NCBI GenBank assembly: GCA_963971405.1
Contig: OZ020490.1
Span: forward strand, 27,491,464-27,555,463
Length of the DNA stretch: 64,000 nucleotides
From: Psococerastis gibbosa
Lineage: Eukaryota; Arthropoda; Insecta; Psocodea; Psocidae
Direction: 5' to 3'
Translations under genes and position numbers: made by a program
In this document: piece after piece, positions 10,210-20,152 of the stretch
Layout: every line of letters begins with the position of its first letter
Position numbering within the stretch: the first letter of the stretch is position 1
The notes under the pieces: generated by a model
What the model was told of the DNA's origin: nothing
Databases searched by the model: none
The model's input: only the letters and a program-made list of their open reading frames with translations

Positions 10210-12500
10210 CGACGGGCGATGTCACCAGGGGGGGGGGGGGGGACAGCACAAAACGTAGAAAATGAAGCCAGGAAACACACACTCACATAATACACAATTT
10301 TAGTCTACTGTCGATAATTACATAATATAGTCAATTGAACAAAACCAAAGCTAGTAATTAAAATGTGCCGTATGTCCAACCATTGACGGGCGATGCCCGA
10401 AGGCGGGGGGGGGGGACAGCACTATAGGTAGAAATGATGACAAGAAACTCACACTCCCTTTATACACATCTTAGCCTTTCGACCAGCCATCGATAGCGAT
10501 GACCGAAAGCAGGGGGAGGGGGGGAACAGCACAAAACGGGGAAAACAACAATACCGACCCCAACTTTGGGTGGCCAAAAGGCACTCCAACATACCTGTTC
10601 GGCTCGTAGAAGGTCGACCCTTCGAATATAATGTACCATGGGGGGTCCCCTTCTTCAATATGACCAATAGTCCAGATCGCAAATCCTTTGAAAGCCACCC
10701 CTCGAAACCTGAACAACAATATGCGAGCAATAGCTACGCATTCTACATATCTGCTCGGAGGGTGACCCTTCAAAAAACAGCCCTCCAATGCCCAAATCCT
10801 GCACCAGTTAAATTTTCCTGTGTATAAGCCTATGTGCGAATTGATAATAAGACACTATAATTACTATACACAACAAAACAGTTACAGAATTGCATGATAT
10901 ATGTATGTGATATATATATGTATATATGTGATATATATATGATATATAGTCAATTGAACAACAAAAGTTAGTAAATTAAAATGTACCTTACGTCCAACCG
11001 TCGACGGGCGATATCCGAAGGTGGGGGGGGGGGGGGAGGGGGACAGCACGAAACGTAGAAAATGAAGACGAGAAACTCACACTCACTTAATACACAACTT
11101 TAGTCTTCTTTCGACCAACCGTCGATGGCGATGACCGAAAGCAGGGGGAGGGGGGGGGGGGACAGCACGAAACGTAGAAAATGAAGACAAGAAACTCACA
11201 CTCACTTACAACACATCTTAGTCTTCTTCGACCAACCGTCGATGGCAATGACCGAAGGCGGGGGGGGGGGGGACAGCACTATACGTAGAAATGATGACAA
11301 GAAACTCACACTCCCTTTATACACATCTTAGCCTTTCGACCAACCATCGATGGCGATGACCGAAAGCAGGGGGAGGGGGGGAACAGCACAAAACGGGGAA
11401 AACAACAATACCGACCCCAACTTTGGGTGGCCAAAAGGCACTCCAGCATACCTGTTCGGCTCGTAGAAGGTCGACCCTTCAAATATAATGTACCATGGGG
11501 GGTCCCCTTCTTCAATATGACCAATAGTCCAGATCGCAAATCCTTTGAAAGCCACCCCTCGAAACCTGAACAACAATATGCGAGCAATAGCTACGCATTC
11601 TACATATCTGCTCGGAGGGTGACCCTTCAAAAAACAGCCCTCCAATGCCCAAATCCTGCACCAGTTAAATTTTCCTGTGTATAAGCCTATGTGCGAATTG
11701 ATAATAAGACACTATAATTACTGTACACAACAAAACAGATACAGAATTGCATGATATAGTCAATTGAACAACAAAAGTTAGTAAATTAAAATGTACCTTA
11801 CGTCCAACCGTCGACGGGCGATGTCCGAAGGTGGGGGGGGAGGGGGACAGCACGAAACGTAGAAAATGAAGACGAGAAACTCACACTCACTTAATACACA
11901 ACTTTAGTCTTCTTTCGACCAACCGTCGATGGCGATGACCGAAAGCAGGGGGAGGGGGGGGGGGGACAGCACGAAACGTAGAAAATGAAGACAAGAAACT
12001 CACACTCACTTACAACACATCTTAGTCTTCTTCGACCAACCGTCGATGGCAATGACCGAAGGCGGGGGGGGGGGGGGACAGCACGATACGTAGAAAATGA
12101 AGACAAGAAACTCACCCTCACTTACAACACAACTTTAGTAATCTTCGACCAACCGTCGATGGCGATAACCGAAGGTGGGGGGAGGAGGGGACAGCACGAA
12201 ACGTAGAGAAAATGAAGACAAGAACCTCAAACTCACTTCACATCTTTAGTCTTTTCGGCCAACCTTCGATAAGCGATGACCGAAGGCAGGGGGAGGGGGG
12301 CAGCACAATATGTAGAAAACTAAGACAGGAAACTCACAATCACTTAATCCAACATCATTAGATTTAAGAATGAAGGAGGCACGGAACACGGGCAAAAGGA
12401 TGACCGGTAAGCGCTGAGCCCCTGGCCGGCAACCCGCTACATGATTCACCGCACTTTAAGAGACACAACCTCGCGGCTCAACGGACAGCGCGCCACTGAA
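10210..12500 (-). promoter_or_regulatory. Tandem-repeat 5' UTR / presumed promoter of copy 1, with C-tracts
   Basis: About 12 units of a roughly 115 bp repeat. Each has a run of 8-15 G on the + strand (C in the sense RNA) beside GACAGCAC..AACGTAGAAA..GA and a copy of CCGTCGATGGCGATGACCG. A larger 857 bp duplication is superimposed (10449-11300 matches 11306-12100) and carries a spacer with GGTACCATGGGGGGTCC-like sequence. Repeated 5' UTRs that act as internal promoters are common in non-LTR elements; here promoter activity is inferred from position only. The extreme 5' end (12340-12500) is shared with copy 2. Confidence 0.8.
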
Positions 12501-12598
12501 ACCTAACCTAACCTAACCTAACCTAACCTAAACTAACCTAACCTAACCTAACCTAACCTAACCTAACCTAACCTAACCTAACCTAACCTAACCTAACC
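12501..12598. repeat. Telomeric repeat tract 2, (CCTAA)n
   Basis: About 19 units, perfect apart from one degenerate unit (CCTAAACTAACC) near 12530. It lies between the 5' end of copy 1 (junction ACTGAA/ACCTAACC) and the poly(T) of copy 2. Confidence 0.97.
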
Positions 12599-12825
12599 TT
12601 TTTTTTTTTTTTTTTTTTTTTTTTGTTAAGGAGGTCGAGAAAATCCATCATGGATTCCCCCGCCCAGTATCCTAGGATAATGGCGGAGGATATGTGAGAC
12701 TCTTACTCACTAAAAACTCATGACCCCCGCTTCTCTCCTCCCACTTACGCCTGGAACCGCCGCTAGGCATTACTTCAGACGCAAGAGATCATTGGAGTAC
12801 AATACACACCAAACTGTACACACAA

Positions 12826-13137
12826 ACGCTGCTATCAACTAACTAAGTCGTCCAGCACTGGCACCGCCCATGCAACCGACGTAAAGACGCTCAGATCACA
12901 CCGGCGGTCACACCACTGGGGGACCCAGCTTGGCAGGAAGTTACAACTATTCTACACAGCTAAAAACAATTGCGTCACAAAGACGCTGCTATCAACTAGG
13001 TCGTCCAGTACTGCAACCGCCCATGCAACCCACGTAAAGACGCTCAGATCTCACTGGCGGCCACACCACTGGAGGACCCAGCTTGGCAGGAAGCTGCAAC
13101 TAACCTACATAGCTAAAAGCAATTGCGTCACAAAAGT
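12826..13137 (-). repeat. Two tandem 155 bp units replacing ORF2 in copy 2
   Basis: ACGCTGCTATCAACT near 12826 recurs near 12983, and both units contain CCGCCCATGCAACC, GTAAAGACGCTCAGATC and GACCCAGCTTGGCAGGAAG. The units differ at scattered positions, so the duplication is not recent. The same pair is present in copy 3 at about 15812-16123. The sequence is absent from copy 1 and I see no open frame in it. Confidence 0.85.
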
Positions 13138-13198
13138 TACAAACTAACAACATGTAATTATAATACACGACAGTGATTCAAATTAATTTGGAGAATCC

Positions 13199-14386
13199 TC
13201 ATCTGTGGGCTGCTCCTTCAAACACGTGTCCCGTGCTTCCAAGGCTCAACCTGGATGATGTACACTGGGCAACGTAGTGCCCCTTCTCACCGCACCGAAA
13301 GCACCCATTCATGAGCACCATAGGCTTTATTCGGCAAGTGAACCAACCGATCTTGATCCTTTTCTTGGTTTGGAGCAGCGTGTGTACCTGATGAACAGGT
13401 GCCTCAACGACCGCCTGCCACTTCATGGTCTTAATGGAGGAGCATTCCACCCCCAGCTCGGCAAGCGCCTGTCGGATAGCCACCTCCTCAACGAAGTCAC
13501 TGTCCTTGACAATGAATTTCGCCATATTGTGGCTACTCCTCACTTTGAAGCCTTTCAGCAGAGGTGCCAGTTTCCTCCGAAAAATATCGGCCTTTCCGCT
13601 GCCTTCGACTTCCAGCACCAGATTGCCACTCTGGGCCTTTCGGCACCCTCGGATCGAGACGCCCACTTCCGAGAGGGCAAGAGCCTCCCTTGCCTTAGTA
13701 AGGGCCTCAGCATAGGTCCCTCCTGACTCACTCCTCTCGATGATCACAGCCTCATACCGATGGACCTGTGCTGCGACTGACTCGGGCTTCTTTGCGCACA
13801 TGGCCGCCCGCCTCCTCTCGCGGCGGTTGATTGGCTGAGTCCACCCTGGATCAGGTGGTCCTGTCGCCGAGGTCCCTGAAGTTGGAGTCCCTGGAATTGG
13901 AGTCCCTTGAACTGGGGCTGGGGTCCCAGCAACGGGAACCCGAGGAGCTGGAGCTGGGATCTCAGGGGTCCACCCTGGAACTGGTGGTTCTGCCACCGGG
14001 GTCCCTAGAACTGGGGCTGGGGTCCCTGCAACCGGAACCCGAGGAGCTAGAGCTGGGATCTCAGTGGTCCTCCCTGGAACTAATGGTTCTGCCACCGGGG
14101 TCCCTGGGACTGGGGTCCCTGAAATTGGAGGCCCGGGAGCTGGAGCCGGGGTCCCAGGAACTGGTGCCCCTGAAACTGTGATCCTTGAAACTGGGGTGCA
14201 TGGATCCACCACCACTGCCACTCCCGACCCCTCAATTTTGGAGGCCACTCTGGACGCCTCCTCAATAAGGCCTCTAAGATCCCTGCGGATCTTATACTTT
14301 CCGCTCTTATTTGCGAGGCTGTGTAGCTTTCTGACCACCTGTAGCAGGCAGAACACCTCTTCCATATCCATCGTACGTCCAACCAT
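13199..14386 (-). CDS. ORF1 Gag-like protein of copy 2
   Basis: 395 residues, nearly identical to ORF1 of copy 1 except that the Pro/Gly/Thr region carries one more roughly 33-residue repeat (a second PVAEPPVPGWT..EIPAPAPRVP unit). The same single CCHC knuckle lies 20 residues from the end. The stop overlaps an ATG in ATGA as in copy 1, but the reading frame that follows is only the first few codons of ORF2 before non-homologous sequence. An intact ORF1 in an element without ORF2 suggests the protein is, or recently was, under selection or that the copy is young. Confidence 0.9.
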   Translation of the reverse strand: MVGRTMDMEEVFCLLQVVRKLHSLANKSGKYKIRRDLRGLIEEASRVASKIEGSGVAVVVDPCTPVSRITVSGAPVPGTPAPAPGPPISGTPVPGTPVAEPLVPGRTTEIPALAPRVPVAGTPAPVLGTPVAEPPVPGWTPEIPAPAPRVPVAGTPAPVQGTPIPGTPTSGTSATGPPDPGWTQPINRRERRRAAMCAKKPESVAAQVHRYEAVIIERSESGGTYAEALTKAREALALSEVGVSIRGCRKAQSGNLVLEVEGSGKADIFRRKLAPLLKGFKVRSSHNMAKFIVKDSDFVEEVAIRQALAELGVECSSIKTMKWQAVVEAPVHQVHTLLQTKKRIKIGWFTCRIKPMVLMNGCFRCGEKGHYVAQCTSSRLSLGSTGHVFEGAAHR

Positions 14387-15488
14387 CGACGGGCGATGTC
14401 ACCAGGGGGGGGGGGGGACAGCACAAACGTAGAAAATGAAGCCAGGAAACTCACACTCACATAATACACAACTTTAGACTACTGTCGATAATTACATAAT
14501 ATAGTCAATTGAACAAAACCAAAGCTAGTAATTAAAATGTGCCGTATGTCCAACCATTGACGGGCGATGCCCGAAGGCGGGGGGGGGGGGGACAGCACTA
14601 TACGTAGAAATGATGACAAGAAACTCACACTCCCTTTATACACATCTTTAGCCTTACGACCAACCATCGATAGCGATGACCGAAAGCAGGGGGAGGGGGG
14701 AACAGCACAAAACGGGGAAAACAACAATACCGACCCCAACTTTGGGTGGCCAAAAAGGCACTGTGGACTCCAACATACCTGTTCGGCTCGTAGAAGGTCG
14801 ACCCTTCAAATATAATGTACCATGGGGGGTCCCCTTCTTCAATATGACCAATAGTCCAGATAACAAATCCTTTGAAAGCCACCCCTCGAAACCTTACGTC
14901 CAACCGTCGAAGGGCGATGTCCGAAGGTGGGGGGAGGGGGGAGGGGGACAGCACGAAGCGTAGAAAATGAAGACGAGAAACTCACACTCACTTAATACAC
15001 AACTTTAGTCTTCTTTCGACCAACCGTCGATGGCAATGACAGAAGGCGGGGGGGGGGGGGGGAGACAGCACGATACGTAGAAAATGAAGACAAGAAACTC
15101 ACACTCACTTACAACACAACTTTAGTAATCTTCGACCAACTGTCGATGGCGATAACCGAAGGTGGGGGGAGGAGGGGACAGCACGAAACGTAGAGAAAAT
15201 GAAGACAAGAACCTCAAACTCACTTCACATCTTTAGTCTTTCCGGCCAACCGTCGATAAGCGATGACCGAAGGCAGGGGGAGGGAGGGCAGCACAATATG
15301 TAGAAAACGAAGACAGGAAACTCACAATCACTTAATCCAACATCATTAGATTTAAGAATGAAGAAGGCACGGAACACGGGCAAAAGGATGACCGGTAAGC
15401 GCTGAGCCCCTGGCCGGCAACCCGCTACATGATTCACCGCACTTTAAGAGACACAACCTCGCGGCTCAACGGACAGCGCGCCACTGAA
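14387..15488 (-). promoter_or_regulatory. Tandem-repeat 5' UTR of copy 2
   Basis: About 7 units of the same roughly 115 bp G-tract repeat as in copy 1, fewer because the 857 bp duplication is not present. The terminal 140 bases match the 5' end of copy 1 and stop at CACTGAA directly against CCTAA repeats. Confidence 0.8.
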
Positions 15489-15585
15489 CCTAACCTAACC
15501 TAACCTAACCTAACCTAACCTAACCTAACCTAACCTAACCTAACCTAACCTAACCTAACCTAACCTAACCTAACCTAACCTAACC
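15489..15585. repeat. Telomeric repeat tract 3, (CCTAA)n
   Basis: About 19 perfect units between the 5' end of copy 2 and the poly(T) of copy 3. Confidence 0.97.
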
Positions 15586-16747
15586 TTTTTTTTTTTTTTT
15601 TTTTTGTTTTGTTAAGGAGGTCGAGAAAATCCATCATGGATTCCCCCGCCCAGTATCCTAGGATAATGACGGAGGATATGTGAGACTCTTACTCACTAAA
15701 AACTCATGACCCCCGCTTCTCTCCTCCCACTTACGCCTGGAACCGCCGCTAGGCATTACTTCAGACGCAAGAGATCATTGGAGTACAATACACACCAAAC
15801 TGTACACACAAACGCTGCTATCAACTAACTAAGTCGTCCAGCACTGGCACCGCCCATGCAACCGACGTAAAGACGCTCAGATCACACCGGCGGTCACACC
15901 ACTGGGGGACCCAGCTTGGCAGGAAGTTACAACTATTCTACACAGCTAAAAACAATTGCGTCACAAAGACGCTGCTATCAACTAGGTCGTCCAGTACTGC
16001 AACCGCCCATGCAACCCACGTAAAGACGCTCAGATCTCACTGGCGGCCACACCACTGGAGGACCCAGCTTGGCAGGAAGCTGCAACTAACCTACATAGCT
16101 AAAAGCAATTGCGTCACAAAAGTTACAAACTAACAACATGTAATTATAATACACGACAGTGATTCAAATTAATTTGGAGAATCCTCATCTGTGGGCTGCT
16201 CCTTCAAACACGTGTCCCGTGCTTCCAAGGCTCAACCTGGATGATGTACACTGGGCAACGTAGTGCCCCTTCTCACCGCACCGAAAGCACCCATTCATGA
16301 GCACCATAGGCTTTATTCGGCAAGTGAACCAACCGATCTTGATCCTTTTCTTGGTTTGGAGCAGCGTGTGTACCTGATGAACAGGTGCCTCAACGACCGC
16401 CTGCCACTTCATGGTCTTAATGGAGGAGCATTCCACCCCAAGCTCGGCAAGCGCCTGTCGGATAGCCACCTCCTCAACGAAGTCACTGTCCTTGACAATG
16501 AATTTCGCCATATTGTGGCTACTCCTCACTTTGAAGCCTTTCAGCAGAGGTGCCAGTTTCCTCCGAAAAATATCGGCCTTTCCGCTGCCTTCGACTTCCA
16601 GCACCAGGTTGCCACTCTGTGCCTTTCGGCACCCTCGGATCGAGACGCCCACTTCCGAGAGGGCAAGAGCCTCCCTTGCCTTTTTAAGGGCCTCAGCATA
16701 GGTCCCTCCTGACTCACTCCTCCCGATGATCACAGCCTCATATGGAA
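15586..16747 (-). mobile_element. 5'-truncated copy of the ORF1-only retrotransposon, copy 3
   Basis: It has the same 3' structure as copy 2 (shared tail, two 155 bp units, 12 codons of ORF2) and the C-terminal part of ORF1, then breaks off at about 16743 directly into CCTAA repeats. Its poly(T) is also different (T19 G T4 G at about 15586-15610). The separate truncation point and tail make an independent insertion more likely than a duplication of copy 2. Confidence 0.88.
16185..16743 (-). pseudogene. 5'-truncated ORF1 of copy 3
   Basis: Encodes about the last 183 residues of the Gag-like ORF1, including the CCHC knuckle, and is almost identical to the other two copies. The N-terminal helical and Pro-rich regions are missing because of the 5' truncation at the telomeric junction. 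It uses an internal Met if translated; I regard it as a dead fragment. Confidence 0.85.
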
Positions 16748-16823
16748 CCTAACCTAACCTAACCTAACCTAACCTAACCTAACCTAACCTAACCTAACCT
16801 AACCTAACCTAACCTAACCTAAC
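16748..16823. repeat. Telomeric repeat tract 4, (CCTAA)n
   Basis: About 15 units between copy 3 and satellite array B. The right junction reads CCTAACCCCTAAGAATGCATGGG, where the satellite monomer elsewhere reads CCCATAAGAATGCATGGG, so satellite and telomere share a few bases at the joint. Confidence 0.96.
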
Positions 16824-19800
16824 CCCTAAGAATGCATGGGCGATGACGTCACAGGCCCCGAGCCCCCGAAATCCTTCAAATAGGCACTGATCCCGGGCTA
16901 GCCGGCAACCTATGGGAAAACCACCCCATAAACCATATATCGTCGTGTTCGGGATGAAATCCCGCGTCTAGCGACACCCATCTCGACCCCAAAAAAGTCA
17001 AAAAAATGGGCGCAAAAAAAAAAAAAAAAAATTGCCTCTTAAAATTGTATTACCCTGGCAGCTAGATGCGGCTTGAAAAACTAGTGGGAGATCAGGTATC
17101 GCGCACTGTGTATCGATCATTGTGTGGCGTCAGGGTCGGAACAAGGATATTCAAAACAACGGGAAAAATTGCCGAATTTGACCAGTGAGAACCGGGATTT
17201 CGCATTTTTCTTGTCGCCCACATAAAATCCCACGTCTGAGCGAAAAAAGTCGACTAACCATCGAGAGAATTTCTTAAAATTGTATGAAATGTAAAAAATC
17301 CTATGTATAAGGGATAGGGAGCGTTTTTCAAATGCGTCTAGAATGCAAACCCCATCGAATCCGTATGGTCATCAATGACAACTATTGGTCAGGACCGCAA
17401 CTGGAATCGAAAAAACCGCATCAGAAAGAAATCTACCGGTGACCCCACCCCCTTAACATGTGCAACATACCTTGAAAACCGACTTTGCAACGCCCTCAAA
17501 TCGGACGGTATCAAACGAATCAGAGTAAAAACCGGGCGAATCGGCTCGAAATCACCTCCTCTATCCAACCATGTGCCATTCATGGCAATCGGATCATTTT
17601 GAATCGGATCATTTTGAATCGAAAAAACCGCATCAGAAAGAAATCTACCGGTGACCCCACCCCTTTAACGTGTGCAACATAACTTGAAAACCGACTTTGC
17701 AACGCCCTCAAATCGGACGGTATCAAACGAATCAGAGTAAAAACCGCGCGAATCGGCTCGAAATCACCTCCTCTTTCCAACCATGTGCCATTCATGGCAA
17801 TCGGATTATTTTCACAAAAATTTCCCATAAGAATGCATGGGTGATGACGTCACAGGCCCCGAGCCCCGAAATCCTTCAAACAGGCACTGATCCCGGGCTA
17901 GCCGGCAACCTATGGGAAAAACACCCCATAAACTATATATCGTCGTGTTCGGGATGAAATCCCGCGTCTAGCGACACCCATCTCGACCCCAAAAAAAGTC
18001 AAAAAATTTGCGAAAAAAAAAAAAAAAAAAAAAAATTGCCTCTTAAAATTGTATAACCCTGGCAGGTAGATGCGGCTTGAAAAACTACTGCGAAATCATG
18101 TGCCGCGCATTGTGTACCGATGAATGCAGGGCGTCAGGATCGGAACAAGCATATTCAAAAAAACGGGAAAAATTGCCGAATTTGACCAGTGAGAACCGGG
18201 ATTCCGCATTTTTCTTGTAGCCCACATAAAATCCCACGTCTGAGCGAAAAAAGTCGACTAACCATCGAGAGAATTTCTTAAAATTGTATGAAATGTAAAA
18301 AATCCTATGTATAAGGGATAGGGAACGTTTTTCAAATGCGTCTAGAACGCAAACCCCATCGAATCCGTATGGTCATCAATGACAACTATTGGTCAGGACC
18401 GCAATTGGAATCGAAAAAACCGCATCAGAAAGAAATCTACCGGTGACCCCACCCCCCTAACGTGTGCTCCTATCCCTGAAAACGAACTTTGAAACGCCCT
18501 CAAATCGGCCGGTATCCAACGCATCCGAGTAAAAACCGGGCGAATCGGCTCGAAATCACCTCCTCTTTCCAACCATGTCCCATTCATGGCCATCGGATCA
18601 TTTTGACTAAAATCTCCCATAAGAATGCATGGGCGATGACGTCACAGGCCCCGAGCACCCGAAATGCTTCAAATAGGCACTGATCCCGGGCTAGCCGGCA
18701 ACCTATGGGAAAACCACCCCATAAACTATATATCGTCGTGTTCGGGATGAAATCCCGCGTCTAGCGACACCCTACTCGACCCCAAAAAAAGTCAAAAAAT
18801 TTGCGCAAAAAAAAAAAAAAAAAAAAAAAAAAACGAAAAATTGCCTCTTAAAATTGTATAACCCTGGCAGGTAGATGCGGCTTGAAAAACTACTGGGAAA
18901 TAATGTGCCGCGCATTGTGTACCGATGAATGCAGGGCGTCAGGGTCGGAACAAGCATATTCAAAAAAACGGGAAAAATTGCCGAATTTGACCAGTGAGAA
19001 CCGGGATTCCGCATTTTTCTTGTAGCCCACATAAAATCCCACGTCTGAGCGAAAAAAGTCGACTAACCATCGAGAGAATTTCTTAAAATTGTATGAAATG
19101 TAAAAAATCCTATGTATAAGGGATAGGGAACGTTTTTCAAATGCGTCTAGAACGCAAACCCCATCGAATCCGTATGGTCATCAATGACAACTATTGGTCA
19201 GGACCGCAATTGGAATCGAAAAAACCGCATCAGAAAGAAATCTACCGGTGACCCCACCCCCCTAACGTGTGCTCCTATCCCTGAAAACGAACTTTGAAAC
19301 GCCCTCAAATCGGCCGGTATCCAACGCATCCGAGTAAAAACCGGGCGAATCGGCTCGAAATCACCTCCTCTTTCCAACCATGTCCCATTCATGGCCATCG
19401 GATCATTTTGACTAAAATCTCCCATAAGAATGCATGGGCGATGACGTCACAGGCCCCGAGCACCCGAAATGCTTCAAATAGGCACTGATCCCGGGCTAGC
19501 CGGCAACCTATGGGAAACCACCCCATAAACTATATATCGTCGTGTTCGGGATGAAATCCCGCGTCTAGCGACACCCATCTCGACCCCAAAAAAAGTCAAA
19601 AAATTTGCGCAAAAAAAAAAAAAAAAAAAAAAAAATTGCCTCTTAAAATTGTATAACCCTGGCAGGTAGATGCGGCTTGAAAAACTACTGGGAAATCATG
19701 TGCCGCGCATTGTGTACCGATGAATGCAGGGCGTCAGGGTCGGAACAAGCATATTCAAAAAAACGGGAAAAATTGCCGAATTTGACCAGTGAGAACCGGG

Positions 19801-20055
19801 ATTCCGCATTTTTCTTGTAGCCCACATAAAATCCCACGTCTGAGCGAAAAAAGTCGACTAACCATCGAGAGAATTTCTTAAAATTGTATGAAATGTAAAA
19901 AATCCTATGTATAAGGGATAGGGAACGTTTTTCAAATGCGTCTAGAACGCAAACCCCATCGAATCCGTATGGTCATCAATGACAACTATTGGTCAGGACC
20001 GCAATTGGAATCGAAAAAACCGCATCAGAAAGAAATCTACCGGTGACCCCACCCC
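16824..20055. repeat. Satellite array B, about 800 bp monomer
   Basis: Same monomer and same orientation as array A, with anchors near 16902, 17903, 18698 and 19500. The first unit is about 1001 bp because roughly 212 bp is tandemly duplicated around 17590-17800, with a short ATCGGATCATTTTGA repeat at the joint. A-tracts lie near 17014, 18012, 18805 and 19610. The array ends at exactly the same monomer position as array A (after the GTGACCCCACCCCC motif) before passing into telomeric repeats. Confidence 0.93.
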
Positions 20056-20152
20056 CCTAACCTAACCTAACCTAACCTAACCTAACCTAACCTAACCTAA
20101 CCTAACCTAACCTAACCTAACCTAACCTAACCTAACCTAACCTAACCTAACC
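20056..20152. repeat. Telomeric repeat tract 5, (CCTAA)n, innermost
   Basis: About 19 perfect units. The right side joins decayed retrotransposon sequence at CCTAACCAAACTCTG without any transitional degenerate repeats. Confidence 0.97.

Larger units (their letters stand above)
5641..12500 (-). mobile_element. Full-length telomere-specific R1-clade non-LTR retrotransposon (TRAS/SART-like), copy 1
   Basis: Read on the minus strand, the element starts inside TTAGG repeats at about 12500, has a 2.3 kb tandem-repeat 5' UTR, then ORF1 (10209-9121), ORF2 (9124-6113), a 0.45 kb 3' UTR and a poly(A) tail (T19 at 5641-5659) that runs straight into TTAGG repeats. Two ORFs, an APE endonuclease, YADD reverse transcriptase, no RNase H, and target-specific insertion into telomeric repeats are the hallmarks of the R1 clade families TRAS and SART. 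Both ORFs are uninterrupted, so this copy could be functional. Which family it belongs to needs a phylogeny. Confidence 0.92.
12599..15488 (-). mobile_element. ORF1-only derivative of the telomeric retrotransposon, copy 2 (HAL-like)
   Basis: Sense on the minus strand: a 5' end identical in start to copy 1, a tandem-repeat 5' UTR with about 7 units (14387-15488), intact ORF1, then only about the first 12 codons of ORF2 (to about 13165). ORF2 is replaced by two copies of a roughly 155 bp unit (12826-13137), followed by the shared 3' terminal 190 bases and poly(A). It therefore keeps both ends and ORF1 but encodes no endonuclease or RT and would need ORF2 supplied in trans. Mammalian HAL1 elements have this organisation. 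Flanked by telomeric repeats on both sides. Confidence 0.9.

Noticed and set aside
10449-11690. Pairs of about 93-105 codon frames in the 5' UTR of copy 1
   Set aside because: They are copies of each other through the 857 bp duplication, lie upstream of ORF1 in repeat sequence, and are absent or altered in copy 2.
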